Translations under genes and position numbers: made by a program | Shown: in pieces, positions 24,894 through 32,678 of the stretch | Layout: each line of letters begins with the position of its first letter | Numbering within the stretch: the stretch's first letter is position 1 | Notes under the pieces: model-generated | Told to the model about the DNA's origin: nothing | The model's database searches: none | What the model saw: only the letters and a program-made list of their open reading frames with translations | Assembly (NCBI GenBank): GCA_031177685.1 | Contig: JAPSGI010000018.1 | Span: forward strand, 1 to 52,549 | DNA length: 52,549 bases | DNA from: Solirubrobacteraceae bacterium | Lineage (GTDB): Bacteria; Actinomycetota; Thermoleophilia; Solirubrobacterales; Solirubrobacteraceae | Direction of reading: 5' to 3'

Positions 24894-26171
24894 GTGAAGA
24901 CCTCCGAGCTGCTGCGCTTCGCCACCTCGGGCTCCGTCGACGACGGGAAGTCGACGCTGATCGGGCGGCTGCTCTACGACTCAAAGCAGGTGATGGTCGA
25001 CCAGCTCGAGCACCTCGAGCAGGTGAGCGCCCGGCGCAACGGGGCGACCGGCGATGGCAACGGGAACGGCGGCGGCCAGATCGACCTGGCGCTGCTGACC
25101 GACGGCCTGCGCGCCGAGCGCGAGCAGGGCATCACGATCGACGTCGCCTACCGCTACTTCCAGACGCCCAAGCGCAAGTTCATCATCGCGGACACCCCCG
25201 GCCACGCGGAGTACACGCGCAACATGGTCACGGGGGCGTCGACCGCGGACCTGTCGCTGGTGCTGATCGACGCGACGCAGGGCGTGGTCGAGCAGAGCAA
25301 GCGCCACGCGTACATCGCGTCGCTGCTGCGCATCCCGCACCTGGTCGTGTGCGTGAACAAGATGGACCTCGTGGAATGGCGCGAGTCCGTGTTCGACGAG
25401 ATCGCCGAGGACTTCGCGGACTACGTCGCCCCGCTGGGGATCCACGACGTCACGTTCATCCCGATCAGCGCCCTGCTGGGGGACAACGTCGTGGACCGCT
25501 CGGCCAACATGCCCTGGTACCAGGGGCCGACCGTGCTGCACCACCTCGAGCACGTGCACATCGCGTCGGACCGCAACCTCAGCGACGCGCGCTTCCCGGT
25601 GCAGTACGTGATCCGCACGCCCGACTACCGCGGCTACGCCGGCCAGGTCGCCGGCGGCGTGCTCTCCGTCGGCGACGAGGTGGTGGTGCTGCCTTCCGGC
25701 CGGCGGACGAGGATCGCCGCGATCGACGGCGGGCCGGGCGTCGAGCTCGAGGAGGCCTTCCCACCCATGTCCGTCGCTCTGCGCCTGGAGGACGACGTGG
25801 ACGTGGGCCGCGGCGACCTGCTCGCGCGCCCCGACGACGCACCCACGGCCGTCCGCGAGATCGTCGCCGACGTCTGCTGGATGGCCGACGCACCCCTGCG
25901 CGAGCGCGGCCGCTACGCGATCAAGCACACCACCCGCTCGGCCCGCGCGATCGTCGAGGCCATCGAGCACCGCGTCGACGTCCACACCCTGCAGCCCGAC
26001 GGCGGCGGCGGCGCGCTGGGGCTCAACGACATCGGCCGCGTCCGCCTGCGCCTCTCCTCCCCCCTCGCCACCGACCCCTACGCCGTCAACCGCACCACCG
26101 GCTCGTTCATCCTCATCGACGAGGCGACGAACGAGACCGTGGGCGCCGGGATGGTCGTGGGGGCGGGCTGA
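24894..26171 (+). CDS. cysN: Sulfate adenylyltransferase subunit 1 (GTPase)
   Basis: CysN is the EF-Tu-like GTPase that drives APS synthesis with CysD. The 425-residue product shows G1 GSVDDGKST (about 13-21), G2 region GITIDVAYRYF, G3 DTPGHAEYTRNM and G4 NKMD, followed by two beta-barrel domains. It ends before any APS kinase domain, so this is not a CysNC fusion. APS would go directly to CysH, consistent with that enzyme's APS-type cysteines. It is separated from cysD by the antisense Uma2 gene, so it needs its own promoter or a transcript running through antisense DNA. Confidence 0.94.
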   Translation: MKTSELLRFATSGSVDDGKSTLIGRLLYDSKQVMVDQLEHLEQVSARRNGATGDGNGNGGGQIDLALLTDGLRAEREQGITIDVAYRYFQTPKRKFIIADTPGHAEYTRNMVTGASTADLSLVLIDATQGVVEQSKRHAYIASLLRIPHLVVCVNKMDLVEWRESVFDEIAEDFADYVAPLGIHDVTFIPISALLGDNVVDRSANMPWYQGPTVLHHLEHVHIASDRNLSDARFPVQYVIRTPDYRGYAGQVAGGVLSVGDEVVVLPSGRRTRIAAIDGGPGVELEEAFPPMSVALRLEDDVDVGRGDLLARPDDAPTAVREIVADVCWMADAPLRERGRYAIKHTTRSARAIVEAIEHRVDVHTLQPDGGGGALGLNDIGRVRLRLSSPLATDPYAVNRTTGSFILIDEATNETVGAGMVVGAG

Positions 26172-26197
26172 GGTCTGAGCGCTGGCCCGCGCCGTTG

Positions 26198-26227
26198 TGA
26201 CCACATCGGGCGCTATGATGACCACAT
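26198..26227 (+). repeat. Direct repeats flanking the antitoxin promoter, candidate operator
   Basis: TGACCACAT occurs at 26198-26206 and again at 26219-26227, a period of 21 bp (two helical turns), on either side of the -10 hexamer. Phd/YefM antitoxins commonly repress their own promoter, so these are likely binding sites. Confidence 0.55.
26214..26219 (+). promoter_or_regulatory. -10 hexamer for the toxin-antitoxin operon
   Basis: TATGAT ends 6 nt before ATG 26226, predicting a leaderless antitoxin mRNA. The repeat units lie on both sides of it. Confidence 0.55.
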
Positions 26228-26504
26228 GATCGAGGTCGGCGTGCGAGAGCTGAAGGCCGGAATCAGCGGATATCTGCGCCGGGTGGCTCAGGGTGAGCAC
26301 ATCCGCGTGACGCTCCGTGGCCGTGCAGTCGCCGACCTGGTTCCGCCCTCGGAGACGAGCGGACGGGACCGCTGGGACGAGCTGGTGGCGCAGGGTCGGA
26401 TCACTCCGGCAGATCGTCCGTGGCGACGCACGCCGGCCGACCCACAGCCGGCCAGCGGGCCAGCCTCGGAGCACATTTTGGCCGAGCGGGAAGCCGAACG
26501 CTGA
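26226..26504 (+). CDS. Phd/YefM-family antitoxin
   Basis: The 92-residue product opens with EVGVRELKAGISGYLRRVAQGEHIRVTLRGRAVADLVP, the N-terminal DNA-binding fold of prevent-host-death antitoxins (read here as residues 3-40). The polar C-terminal half, rich in Pro, Arg and Glu, would be the disordered toxin-binding tail. It likely neutralises the PIN toxin next to it and represses the operon. The gene starts leaderless after TATGAT, and its TGA stop overlaps the toxin start. Codon use looks a little less G+C-biased than in neighbouring housekeeping genes. Confidence 0.88.
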   Translation: MIEVGVRELKAGISGYLRRVAQGEHIRVTLRGRAVADLVPPSETSGRDRWDELVAQGRITPADRPWRRTPADPQPASGPASEHILAEREAER

Positions 26505-26908
26505 TCCTCTATCTCGATTCGAGCGCGCTCGTCAAGCGCTACGTCGCCGAGCCGGACTCGGAGGTCGTAATCGACGCGATGGACTCCGCGGAGCGTCGGG
26601 TCGCTTCCCGTGTCGCCTACGTCGAGGTTCTGCGAGCCGTCGCACTAGCGGCTGGCAGCGAGAGCGCGGCGGCGCGTCGCTTCCTGTCGGAGTGGTCGTC
26701 GCTCGACGTCATCGAGATCGACGCGCAGGTGACGGCAAGCGCGGCGCAGCTCGCCATCGACGAAGGGCTTCGCACTCTGGACGCGCTGCACCTGGCGTCG
26801 GCGCTGTGTCTTCCGCGGAGCGACGTGGTGGTGGCGACCTGGGATCGCAGGCTCGCGGCCGCGGCGCGCACCAGGGGACTCGCGGTGCTTCCTAGCCCGC
26901 TTGGCTAA
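26501..26908 (+). CDS. PIN-domain (VapC-type) toxin with a probable CTG start
   Basis: PIN toxins are Mg-dependent ribonucleases, often cutting tRNA or rRNA. Counting from the CTG at 26501 the product is 135 residues with the four acidic residues in place: Asp6 in LILYLDSSALVK, Glu42 in YVEVLRA, Asp94 in RTLDALHLAS and Asp115 in ATWDRRL. Homologues usually begin MILYLDSSALV, so translation most likely starts at this CTG, which overlaps the antitoxin stop as CTGA and has GGGAAG 7 nt upstream. The only in-frame ATG (26420) would add 27 residues unlike the family. The stop overlaps the convergent giant gene by 4 nt. Confidence 0.85.
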   Translation: MILYLDSSALVKRYVAEPDSEVVIDAMDSAERRVASRVAYVEVLRAVALAAGSESAAARRFLSEWSSLDVIEIDAQVTASAAQLAIDEGLRTLDALHLASALCLPRSDVVVATWDRRLAAAARTRGLAVLPSPLG

Positions 26909-29900
26909 CGCGGCGTCCGGCGCCTAGCGGCGACGAGCGTCACGGTGCGGGTTCGGGTCGTGCGGTTGCCCGCGGCGTCGCGGGCCACGACCGTCAGGCG
27001 CGCCCGCATCCGCCGCACGCGGGCGAGCACGGCGCGATGGCGACGGTTCAGGCGAATCCGCACGGCCCTGCGCTGACCGCCTCGCAGGCCGAAGCTCGCC
27101 GAGCCCAGCCGCAGGATCGTCCGGCGGGACAGCACGACCGGCGCCGCGCTGCGCAGCGTCACCGTGCCACGGCAGCCCTGCGGCTCGCTGGCCGGACACG
27201 TCACGACGGTGGTGACGACGCCGGCCGCCGTGGCGGTTACCCGGCTCGGGATCGAGACGGAGATCCGCGGCGGCGTGGTGTCCTGTGGCGGAGACTCGGG
27301 CGGAGTATCGGGCGGCGTGGGGGCCGGCGTGGGGGCCGGCGTCCCCGAAGAACCGCTGGAGTCGACGAGCCCGTCGCAGTCGGCGTCCACCCCGTTCTGG
27401 GCTGGGCGCGTCCCGTCGGCCGGCGCGCAATCCTCGGCGTCGATCAGGCCGTCGTCATCGCCGTCCGCTGGCACGACGGGGGGACGGGAGACCGTCTCGC
27501 AGTCGTCGGCCGGCGTGTCGTCGGCGTCGACCGTGGCGGTGTCCGACTCCGTTCCGCATGCAATGCCCGACTCGGCGATCCCGTCTTGCGTGAACAGGGA
27601 ATCCTCGTCAGCGCCGCCGTCGAATACATCGGTGCCCAAGCCGCCGTCGAGCGAGTCGGGTCCGGCCCCGCCGTCGAGCGAGTCGACCGCGTCGCCGCCC
27701 GTGAGGGTGTCCGCGCCGGCAGCGCCCGCGAGTGTCGTCTGACCGGCGAACAGCGATGCGTCGATGGAGTTGGACCCCGTCCCGCCGGTGAGGCTCGCGG
27801 CCTCGATTGCGTCGAGCGTGTCGGTGCCCTTGCCCGTCAGCTCGCCGTCCACAAGCGTGAGGTCGGCGTCGGCCTGCTCGACCAGGAGATCGCCGCCGGC
27901 GCCGCCGGAGAGCGAGTCGTCGCCCAACGCGCCGGTAAGCGTGTCCGCGGCGGTTCCGGTTCCGCCGCTCAACGTGTCGCCGGCCCCCGTGCCGACCAGG
28001 CTGTCGGCTTCGGCGCCCGCGTCGGCAACGATCGGCCCGCTGGTGAAGTTGGTTGCCGTCAGCGTGTCGGCGCCCGCGCTACCGGTCAAGCTCGCGCTCT
28101 CGAAGCTCGACGACGCCAGGACATCCGCGCCGTCGCCCGAGAACGCCGAGTCGCTCAACACCGCGCTGCCCGAGAACGACTCCCGCAGCTGATCGCCCGT
28201 CCCGGTGCCACCGTCCAGCGTGTCGGCCCCACCGGCTCCGCGGATCGTGTCGTCGTCACCACCGCCAACGATCGAATCCGCAGCCGCCGTACCGAGGAGG
28301 CTGTCCTTCTGCCCCTGGCCGTCCACGCGTACCGAGCCGCCGCTGAAACCAGCCGCCGTCAGCGTGTCGGCGCCCGCGCTGCCGGTCAAGCTTGCGGTCT
28401 CGAAGCTCGACGACGCCAGGGTGTCCGCGCCGTTGCCGGAGAACAGCGAGTCGTTGAGCGTCGCGTTGCCCGTGAACGATTCGCGCAGCTCGTCGGCGGT
28501 ACCCGTGCCGCCGTCGAGGCTGTCGCCCCCGCCGCCGCCGGTGAGCGTGTCGTTGTCTCCAGCGCCCGCCAGCGTGTCCGCGACGCCGGTTCCCACGATG
28601 CTGTCGTTGCCTCCCTGTCCGTTCACGGTCAGGGTGCCCCCGGAGAACAGGTGGCCGTCGATCGTGTTCGCGCCGGATCCGCCTGTCAGGGTGTGCTGCT
28701 CGACGTCCGCGATCTGGTCCGTGCCCAGTCCGCCCGACAGCGTGGCCGCTGCGACCGCGCCTGCCAGAGTCACGCTGTCGTTCGCGCCTAGCGTTTCCGA
28801 CAGGGCATCCGTGGCCGCGCCGCCGCCGATCGTGTCGTTGGCGCTTCCGGGGCCCCCGCTGAGGACGTCGGCCTCCGTGTCTCCCTGGACCGTGTCCGAG
28901 CCCGAGCCGCCCTTGATCGTGTCGGCGCCCGCGTCACCGGACAGGCTGACCGGCCCGGTAAACCCAGTGGCGTCCATGGAGTTGGCGCCGGAGCCGCCGG
29001 CCACGGTCGCCTGCTCGACGCCCGTAAGCGTGTCCGTTCCCAGCCCGCCGCTCATCGTGGCGTTCGCCTGGGAGCCCTGCAGCGTCATGGCGTCGGTCGC
29101 TCCGAGCGCGGCACCGGCCGTGTCGGTTCCGGAGCCGCCAGAGACGACGTCGGCGACCGTTCCGGCGCCGCCGAGCAGCAAGTCGTTGGATGGACTACCG
29201 GTGAGGGTGTCGGAACCGCCGGCGCCGTCCAGCGTCACCGTCCCGACGGTATAGCCCGAGGCATCGAGGACGTTGGCACCCGCGCCGCCAGTGAGGCTGA
29301 CCTGTTCCACATCCCCGATCGCGTCGGAGCCGAGGGTCGGAGAGACGAGTTGACCGTTGTCGAGCGTGAAGCTGGTGTCGGCCGACGCGACGATTCGGTC
29401 CGTCTCCGTACCGCCCACGAGCGTGTCCGCGACGTTTCCGGTCCCTCCGGTGAGGGTGTCGACGCCCGCGCCGCCGTTCAGCGAGTCGGCGGCTCCGCCG
29501 CCCGTGATCGTGTCGTTCTCCGTGCCGCCAGCCAACGTGGTTTGGCCGCCCCCGGCGGTCAGCGAGTCCTGCCCGCCCGCGCCGCTGAGGGTCGCCTTGC
29601 CGGTGAACGCCGACGTGACCGTGATGGCGTTAGCGCCCGCGCCGCCCGAGATGTCGGCCTCGCTGAACCCGTTCACGGTGTCTGTGCCGAGTCCGCCCGA
29701 CGCAGTGCTCCCCGTGAGGCTGTCGCCGGTGAAGCTGATGCTCGCGTCGTTGCCCGCCTCGACTACGCGGTTGGTCCCCGCCCCGCCCGACATCGTGTCG
29801 TTGTCACTCCCGCCCGACGCGGTGTCCGGCCCGTCGCCACCCGCCACCAGATCGTTCCCGTTGCCGCCAACCAGTGAGTCGGCCACGGTCCCGCCGGTGA

Positions 29901-32508
29901 GCTCGTCGGCGCCATCCAGCCCGACGAGCGTGGTCTTCCCGGTGAAGCCGGACGCGTTCAGCGCGTTCCCGCCGCTGCCTCCCGTGAGGCTGACATTCTC
30001 GATCCCGGTGAGCGCGTCGGCACCCAGAGCGCCGCTGAGCGCGGCATTCGGGGGGCTGCCGGTGAGGGTCACGCTGCCGTTTGCCTCCACGGTCTCCTCG
30101 AGCGTGTCGTCGTCCGCACCGCCGCCCACCGAATCGGGAACCGGATTCGCGCCACCCGACACGATGTCGTTGCCGTCTCCGCCGTCGATCGTGTCCAGAC
30201 CGCCGCCGCCCCTGACCGTGTCGGTCCCGGAACCGCCGCCGAGCGACACGTTGCCAGCCGTATACCCCGAGGCATCTAGGACGCTGCCTCCAGCGTCGCC
30301 GGTCAGGGTGACGCGCTCGATCGCGGACACGCTGTCGCCTCCGAGTCCGCCGGCCGTGAGGTCGCCCGCCAGTGCGGTGTTCGTAAGCGTGACGCTGTCG
30401 TCCGGCACGCCCGTGTGAGTCAGGACGTCCAGGACTCCGGTACCGCCGTCCAGCGAATCACTGCCAGAAGGTCCCTGGGTAGCTCCCGAAAGCGTGTCGT
30501 TCTCGTCGCCTCCGCTTAGCGTCACCGGCCCCGCCGTGAACGCCGACGCGTCGAGCACGTTCCCGGCGGGCCCTCCGGTGAGGCTCGCGCGATCGATGCC
30601 GGACAGACTGTCGGTGCCGAGACCGGTGGGTGTCGTCGCTCCGGAGAGGCTGACGTTGGTCAAGGCGATGGAAGGGTCGTCGGCCGATTCGGCGAGGAGA
30701 TCCGAGCCACCGCTGCCGGTGACGGTGTCATTGCCGACGCCGCCGCTGAGGGTCGCGGCGTTGCTCGTGGGCCCGGTGAGAGAGTCGGCCCCGTCGCCGC
30801 CCGAGAGCGTCGCCGGGCCAGCGGTGAACGCGGATGCATTGAAGGCGTTGGCGCTCGTCCCTCCGCCGAGGCTGACCTCCTCGAGCGACGTGAGCGTGTC
30901 CGTCCCGAGCGCAGGGCCCTGGAGCTGGTTGTTCGAGACGGTCACCGTGGCGTCTGCGATGCCCGAGTGCTCGAGGCGGTCCGTTGCGCCTCCGCCGTCC
31001 AGCAGATCGCCCGCCAACGCGTGCGTCGCCCCGGCGAGCGTGTCGCTGCCGCCCAGGCCCTTGAGGGTGACGGGGCCGTTGGTGAACCCGGACGCGTCGA
31101 TGTCGTTGGGCTCCGCGCCGCCTTCGTACGAGATCTTCTCGAGCGTCCCCGAGATCGCGTCGGTGCCCAGCGCGCCTCCGGCCGTCACGCCGGTGTTGGC
31201 GAAGGTCACTGACGCGTCGTCGCCGCTTTCGAGCAGGAGATCCGCGTCCGTGCCCCCGGCCGTGAAGGTGTCTCCGCCAGCGCCCCCGACGAAGGTGTCC
31301 GCGCCCGCGTTCCCCGTCAGCGAGTCGTTGCCGGCGCCGCCGCTGAGCGAATCGGCGCTCGCGGCACCGGTGAGCGCGTCATTGCCTCCTGCTCCCTCGA
31401 GCGAGACGACGCCGCCGAACCCGCTCGCGTTGATGGTGTTGTTGTTGCCCTGCCCCGTGAGCACGGCCGTCTCAAAGCCGGTGACTGTGTCGGCACCAAG
31501 AGCGCCGGCGCCGGTAGCGCCCGTCATCGTCCCAGCGCCGAGCGTCACGCCTGTGTCGTTGAAGGTCTGGACGAGCCGGTCGGTGCCGTCGCCGCCCACC
31601 AGCGAGTCGTTCCCGGACCCCGTCTGCGTCGTGTCGGCGGAGACCGTGCCGCCCGACAGGGTGTCGTCGCCGCCACCGCCCGTGAGCGTGACCCGCCCCG
31701 CCCCGAACCCCGACGCGTTGAGGAAGTTGTCGCCCGTGGCGGTTCCCGTGCCGACGGCGACGCCCTCGATGCCTGACATCGTGTCGGTTCCCAAGCCGGT
31801 TGGGCTCCCGAGAAGTTGGGTGTTCGTGATCGCGACCGTGCCGTCGTCGCCCTCTTCCCTGACGACGTCGTACTGCCCGCTCGGCTGCAACCCACCGACC
31901 AATGAGTCGTTCCCGGTGCCGCCGGTCAGCGTGTCCACCAGGGCGCCGCTGCCCCGCAGCGTGTCGTCTCCCGCGTTTCCGACGATCTCGATAGCCAGTG
32001 CCGAGCCGAAGGCCGCGGTGGGCGTGACGCCCGTCAGATTCACGTCGTCGGAGCCGGTCCCGCCATCGACCGAGACGGAGGCGAGGGCGGCGCACGGGGT
32101 CGCAGATGACGGAACACCGTCGATGGTCGGGCTGAGGCCGTTGACCTTGACGTCGCCGTCGTCGCATGTCACGACGATCACGTCGCCGGTCGAGCTTTTG
32201 ACGGTGAGCTTCTTCGTGACGCTGTTCACGTCGGCCGTGACCGCCGCCTCCGCGGTCGCTGGATCGGCGCTGGAAGCGACGAGTGCCGCGAGCGTGGCGG
32301 CGACGACGCCGAGCTGCCGCCGCAGTGCGCGGGGCGAATGGCCGGGACGGCTGGAGCGAATCTCGGCCTCGAAGGCCTTGCGCAAGCGTCGCGCGAGCTC
32401 TCGGCGCTCGCGGCGGCTCAGCTTGTAGGACCCCTGCGGGCACATCGTGGCTGCCGGCGCGTGCTCGGCCACCGACACGCCGGTCCGGCTCTGCCGTCCC
32501 GTCCCCAT
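26905..32508 (-). CDS. Giant secreted calcium-binding repeat (RTX-like) protein
   Basis: The product is about 1867 residues from ATG 32508 (GGGGG 5 nt upstream). The first 65 residues are basic, then a hydrophobic stretch (about 66-80) acts as a signal or anchor. Next come about 14 repeats of roughly 100-120 residues. Each has a strand pattern LxGIExxxLTGGxGxNxLDASGFTxG, then glycine/aspartate nonapeptides such as GGAGNDSLTG that wind into calcium-binding beta rolls. After them lie a thrombospondin-3-like acidic segment (ADGDDDGLIDAEDC), a TPAPTPAPTPP linker and an arginine-rich beta domain. A structural, adhesive or S-layer-like surface role is inferred. No protease or lipase domain is visible. 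Confidence 0.88.
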   Translation of the reverse strand: MGTGRQSRTGVSVAEHAPAATMCPQGSYKLSRRERRELARRLRKAFEAEIRSSRPGHSPRALRRQLGVVAATLAALVASSADPATAEAAVTADVNSVTKKLTVKSSTGDVIVVTCDDGDVKVNGLSPTIDGVPSSATPCAALASVSVDGGTGSDDVNLTGVTPTAAFGSALAIEIVGNAGDDTLRGSGALVDTLTGGTGNDSLVGGLQPSGQYDVVREEGDDGTVAITNTQLLGSPTGLGTDTMSGIEGVAVGTGTATGDNFLNASGFGAGRVTLTGGGGDDTLSGGTVSADTTQTGSGNDSLVGGDGTDRLVQTFNDTGVTLGAGTMTGATGAGALGADTVTGFETAVLTGQGNNNTINASGFGGVVSLEGAGGNDALTGAASADSLSGGAGNDSLTGNAGADTFVGGAGGDTFTAGGTDADLLLESGDDASVTFANTGVTAGGALGTDAISGTLEKISYEGGAEPNDIDASGFTNGPVTLKGLGGSDTLAGATHALAGDLLDGGGATDRLEHSGIADATVTVSNNQLQGPALGTDTLTSLEEVSLGGGTSANAFNASAFTAGPATLSGGDGADSLTGPTSNAATLSGGVGNDTVTGSGGSDLLAESADDPSIALTNVSLSGATTPTGLGTDSLSGIDRASLTGGPAGNVLDASAFTAGPVTLSGGDENDTLSGATQGPSGSDSLDGGTGVLDVLTHTGVPDDSVTLTNTALAGDLTAGGLGGDSVSAIERVTLTGDAGGSVLDASGYTAGNVSLGGGSGTDTVRGGGGLDTIDGGDGNDIVSGGANPVPDSVGGGADDDTLEETVEANGSVTLTGSPPNAALSGALGADALTGIENVSLTGGSGGNALNASGFTGKTTLVGLDGADELTGGTVADSLVGGNGNDLVAGGDGPDTASGGSDNDTMSGGAGTNRVVEAGNDASISFTGDSLTGSTASGGLGTDTVNGFSEADISGGAGANAITVTSAFTGKATLSGAGGQDSLTAGGGQTTLAGGTENDTITGGGAADSLNGGAGVDTLTGGTGNVADTLVGGTETDRIVASADTSFTLDNGQLVSPTLGSDAIGDVEQVSLTGGAGANVLDASGYTVGTVTLDGAGGSDTLTGSPSNDLLLGGAGTVADVVSGGSGTDTAGAALGATDAMTLQGSQANATMSGGLGTDTLTGVEQATVAGGSGANSMDATGFTGPVSLSGDAGADTIKGGSGSDTVQGDTEADVLSGGPGSANDTIGGGAATDALSETLGANDSVTLAGAVAAATLSGGLGTDQIADVEQHTLTGGSGANTIDGHLFSGGTLTVNGQGGNDSIVGTGVADTLAGAGDNDTLTGGGGGDSLDGGTGTADELRESFTGNATLNDSLFSGNGADTLASSSFETASLTGSAGADTLTAAGFSGGSVRVDGQGQKDSLLGTAAADSIVGGGDDDTIRGAGGADTLDGGTGTGDQLRESFSGSAVLSDSAFSGDGADVLASSSFESASLTGSAGADTLTATNFTSGPIVADAGAEADSLVGTGAGDTLSGGTGTAADTLTGALGDDSLSGGAGGDLLVEQADADLTLVDGELTGKGTDTLDAIEAASLTGGTGSNSIDASLFAGQTTLAGAAGADTLTGGDAVDSLDGGAGPDSLDGGLGTDVFDGGADEDSLFTQDGIAESGIACGTESDTATVDADDTPADDCETVSRPPVVPADGDDDGLIDAEDCAPADGTRPAQNGVDADCDGLVDSSGSSGTPAPTPAPTPPDTPPESPPQDTTPPRISVSIPSRVTATAAGVVTTVVTCPASEPQGCRGTVTLRSAAPVVLSRRTILRLGSASFGLRGGQRRAVRIRLNRRHRAVLARVRRMRARLTVVARDAAGNRTTRTRTVTLVAARRRTPR
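27590..31990 (-). repeat. Tandem degenerate repeat array encoding beta-roll modules
   Basis: This part of the giant gene is built from about 14 diverged copies of one coding module, each including a run like ACGCTGTCGGGCGGC (nonapeptide code) on the minus strand. It explains the long antisense open frames rich in Ser, Pro and Val on the plus strand, which are not genes. Confidence 0.8.
28055..28420 (-). repeat. Recent 300-bp module duplication
   Basis: Bases 28055-28120 and 28355-28420 are 66-bp copies with 3 mismatches, exactly 300 bp (100 codons) apart. Flanking sequence is also similar. They encode the two successive modules with the segment SSSFExASLTGSAGADTLTA, pointing to recent duplication. 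Confidence 0.75.
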
Positions 32509-32511
32509 CAC

Positions 32512-32660
32512 ATCCCCCGTTCCGTCCGTATCGGCCGACGCTTCCTGCGTCCGCGCACACGCTCGCTCAAGTATTCAGGCCTCCTTGCCCAAACAGAACG
32601 GCGCGGCTAGCCGAAACGTGACGATCCCGCCAAAAGAAATATTAGGAATTGCGCAGAAGC
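32512..32660. other. A/T-richer intergenic region upstream of the giant gene
   Basis: About 150 bp separate the giant gene from the glycosyltransferase upstream on the same strand. It includes an A/T-rich tract at 32631-32650. Minus-strand AATACT at about 32571-32576 is a possible -10 for the giant gene. No open frame of note is seen. Confidence 0.35.
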
Positions 32661-32678
32661 CGCCTCAGCGGTGAGGCG
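32661..32678 (-). terminator. Hairpin at the glycosyltransferase stop codon
   Basis: CGCCTCA and TGAGGCG form a perfect 7-bp stem around a 4-nt loop and include the stop codon. A TTTCTTTT tract follows about 20 nt downstream on the minus strand, too far for a classic intrinsic terminator. Confidence 0.4.

Noticed and set aside
26195-26219. TTGTGA as the -35 of the toxin-antitoxin promoter
   Set aside because: It is only 13 nt from TATGAT, too close for a standard spacer. It overlaps the first operator repeat instead.
26420-26500. ATG 26420 as the toxin start
   Set aside because: It adds 27 residues out of keeping with the family and lies deep in the antitoxin gene; CTG 26501 fits homologues and the stop overlap better.
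27590-31990. Repeat array considered as CRISPR or non-coding satellite
   Set aside because: Copies are long, degenerate, in one reading frame and encode beta-roll motifs; there are no short identical repeats with unique spacers.
30494-32428. Long plus-strand frame rich in Ser, Pro and Val opposite the giant repeat gene
   Set aside because: It arises from the repeated Gly-Asp codons of the minus-strand gene. It has no signal peptide, ribosome site or domain.
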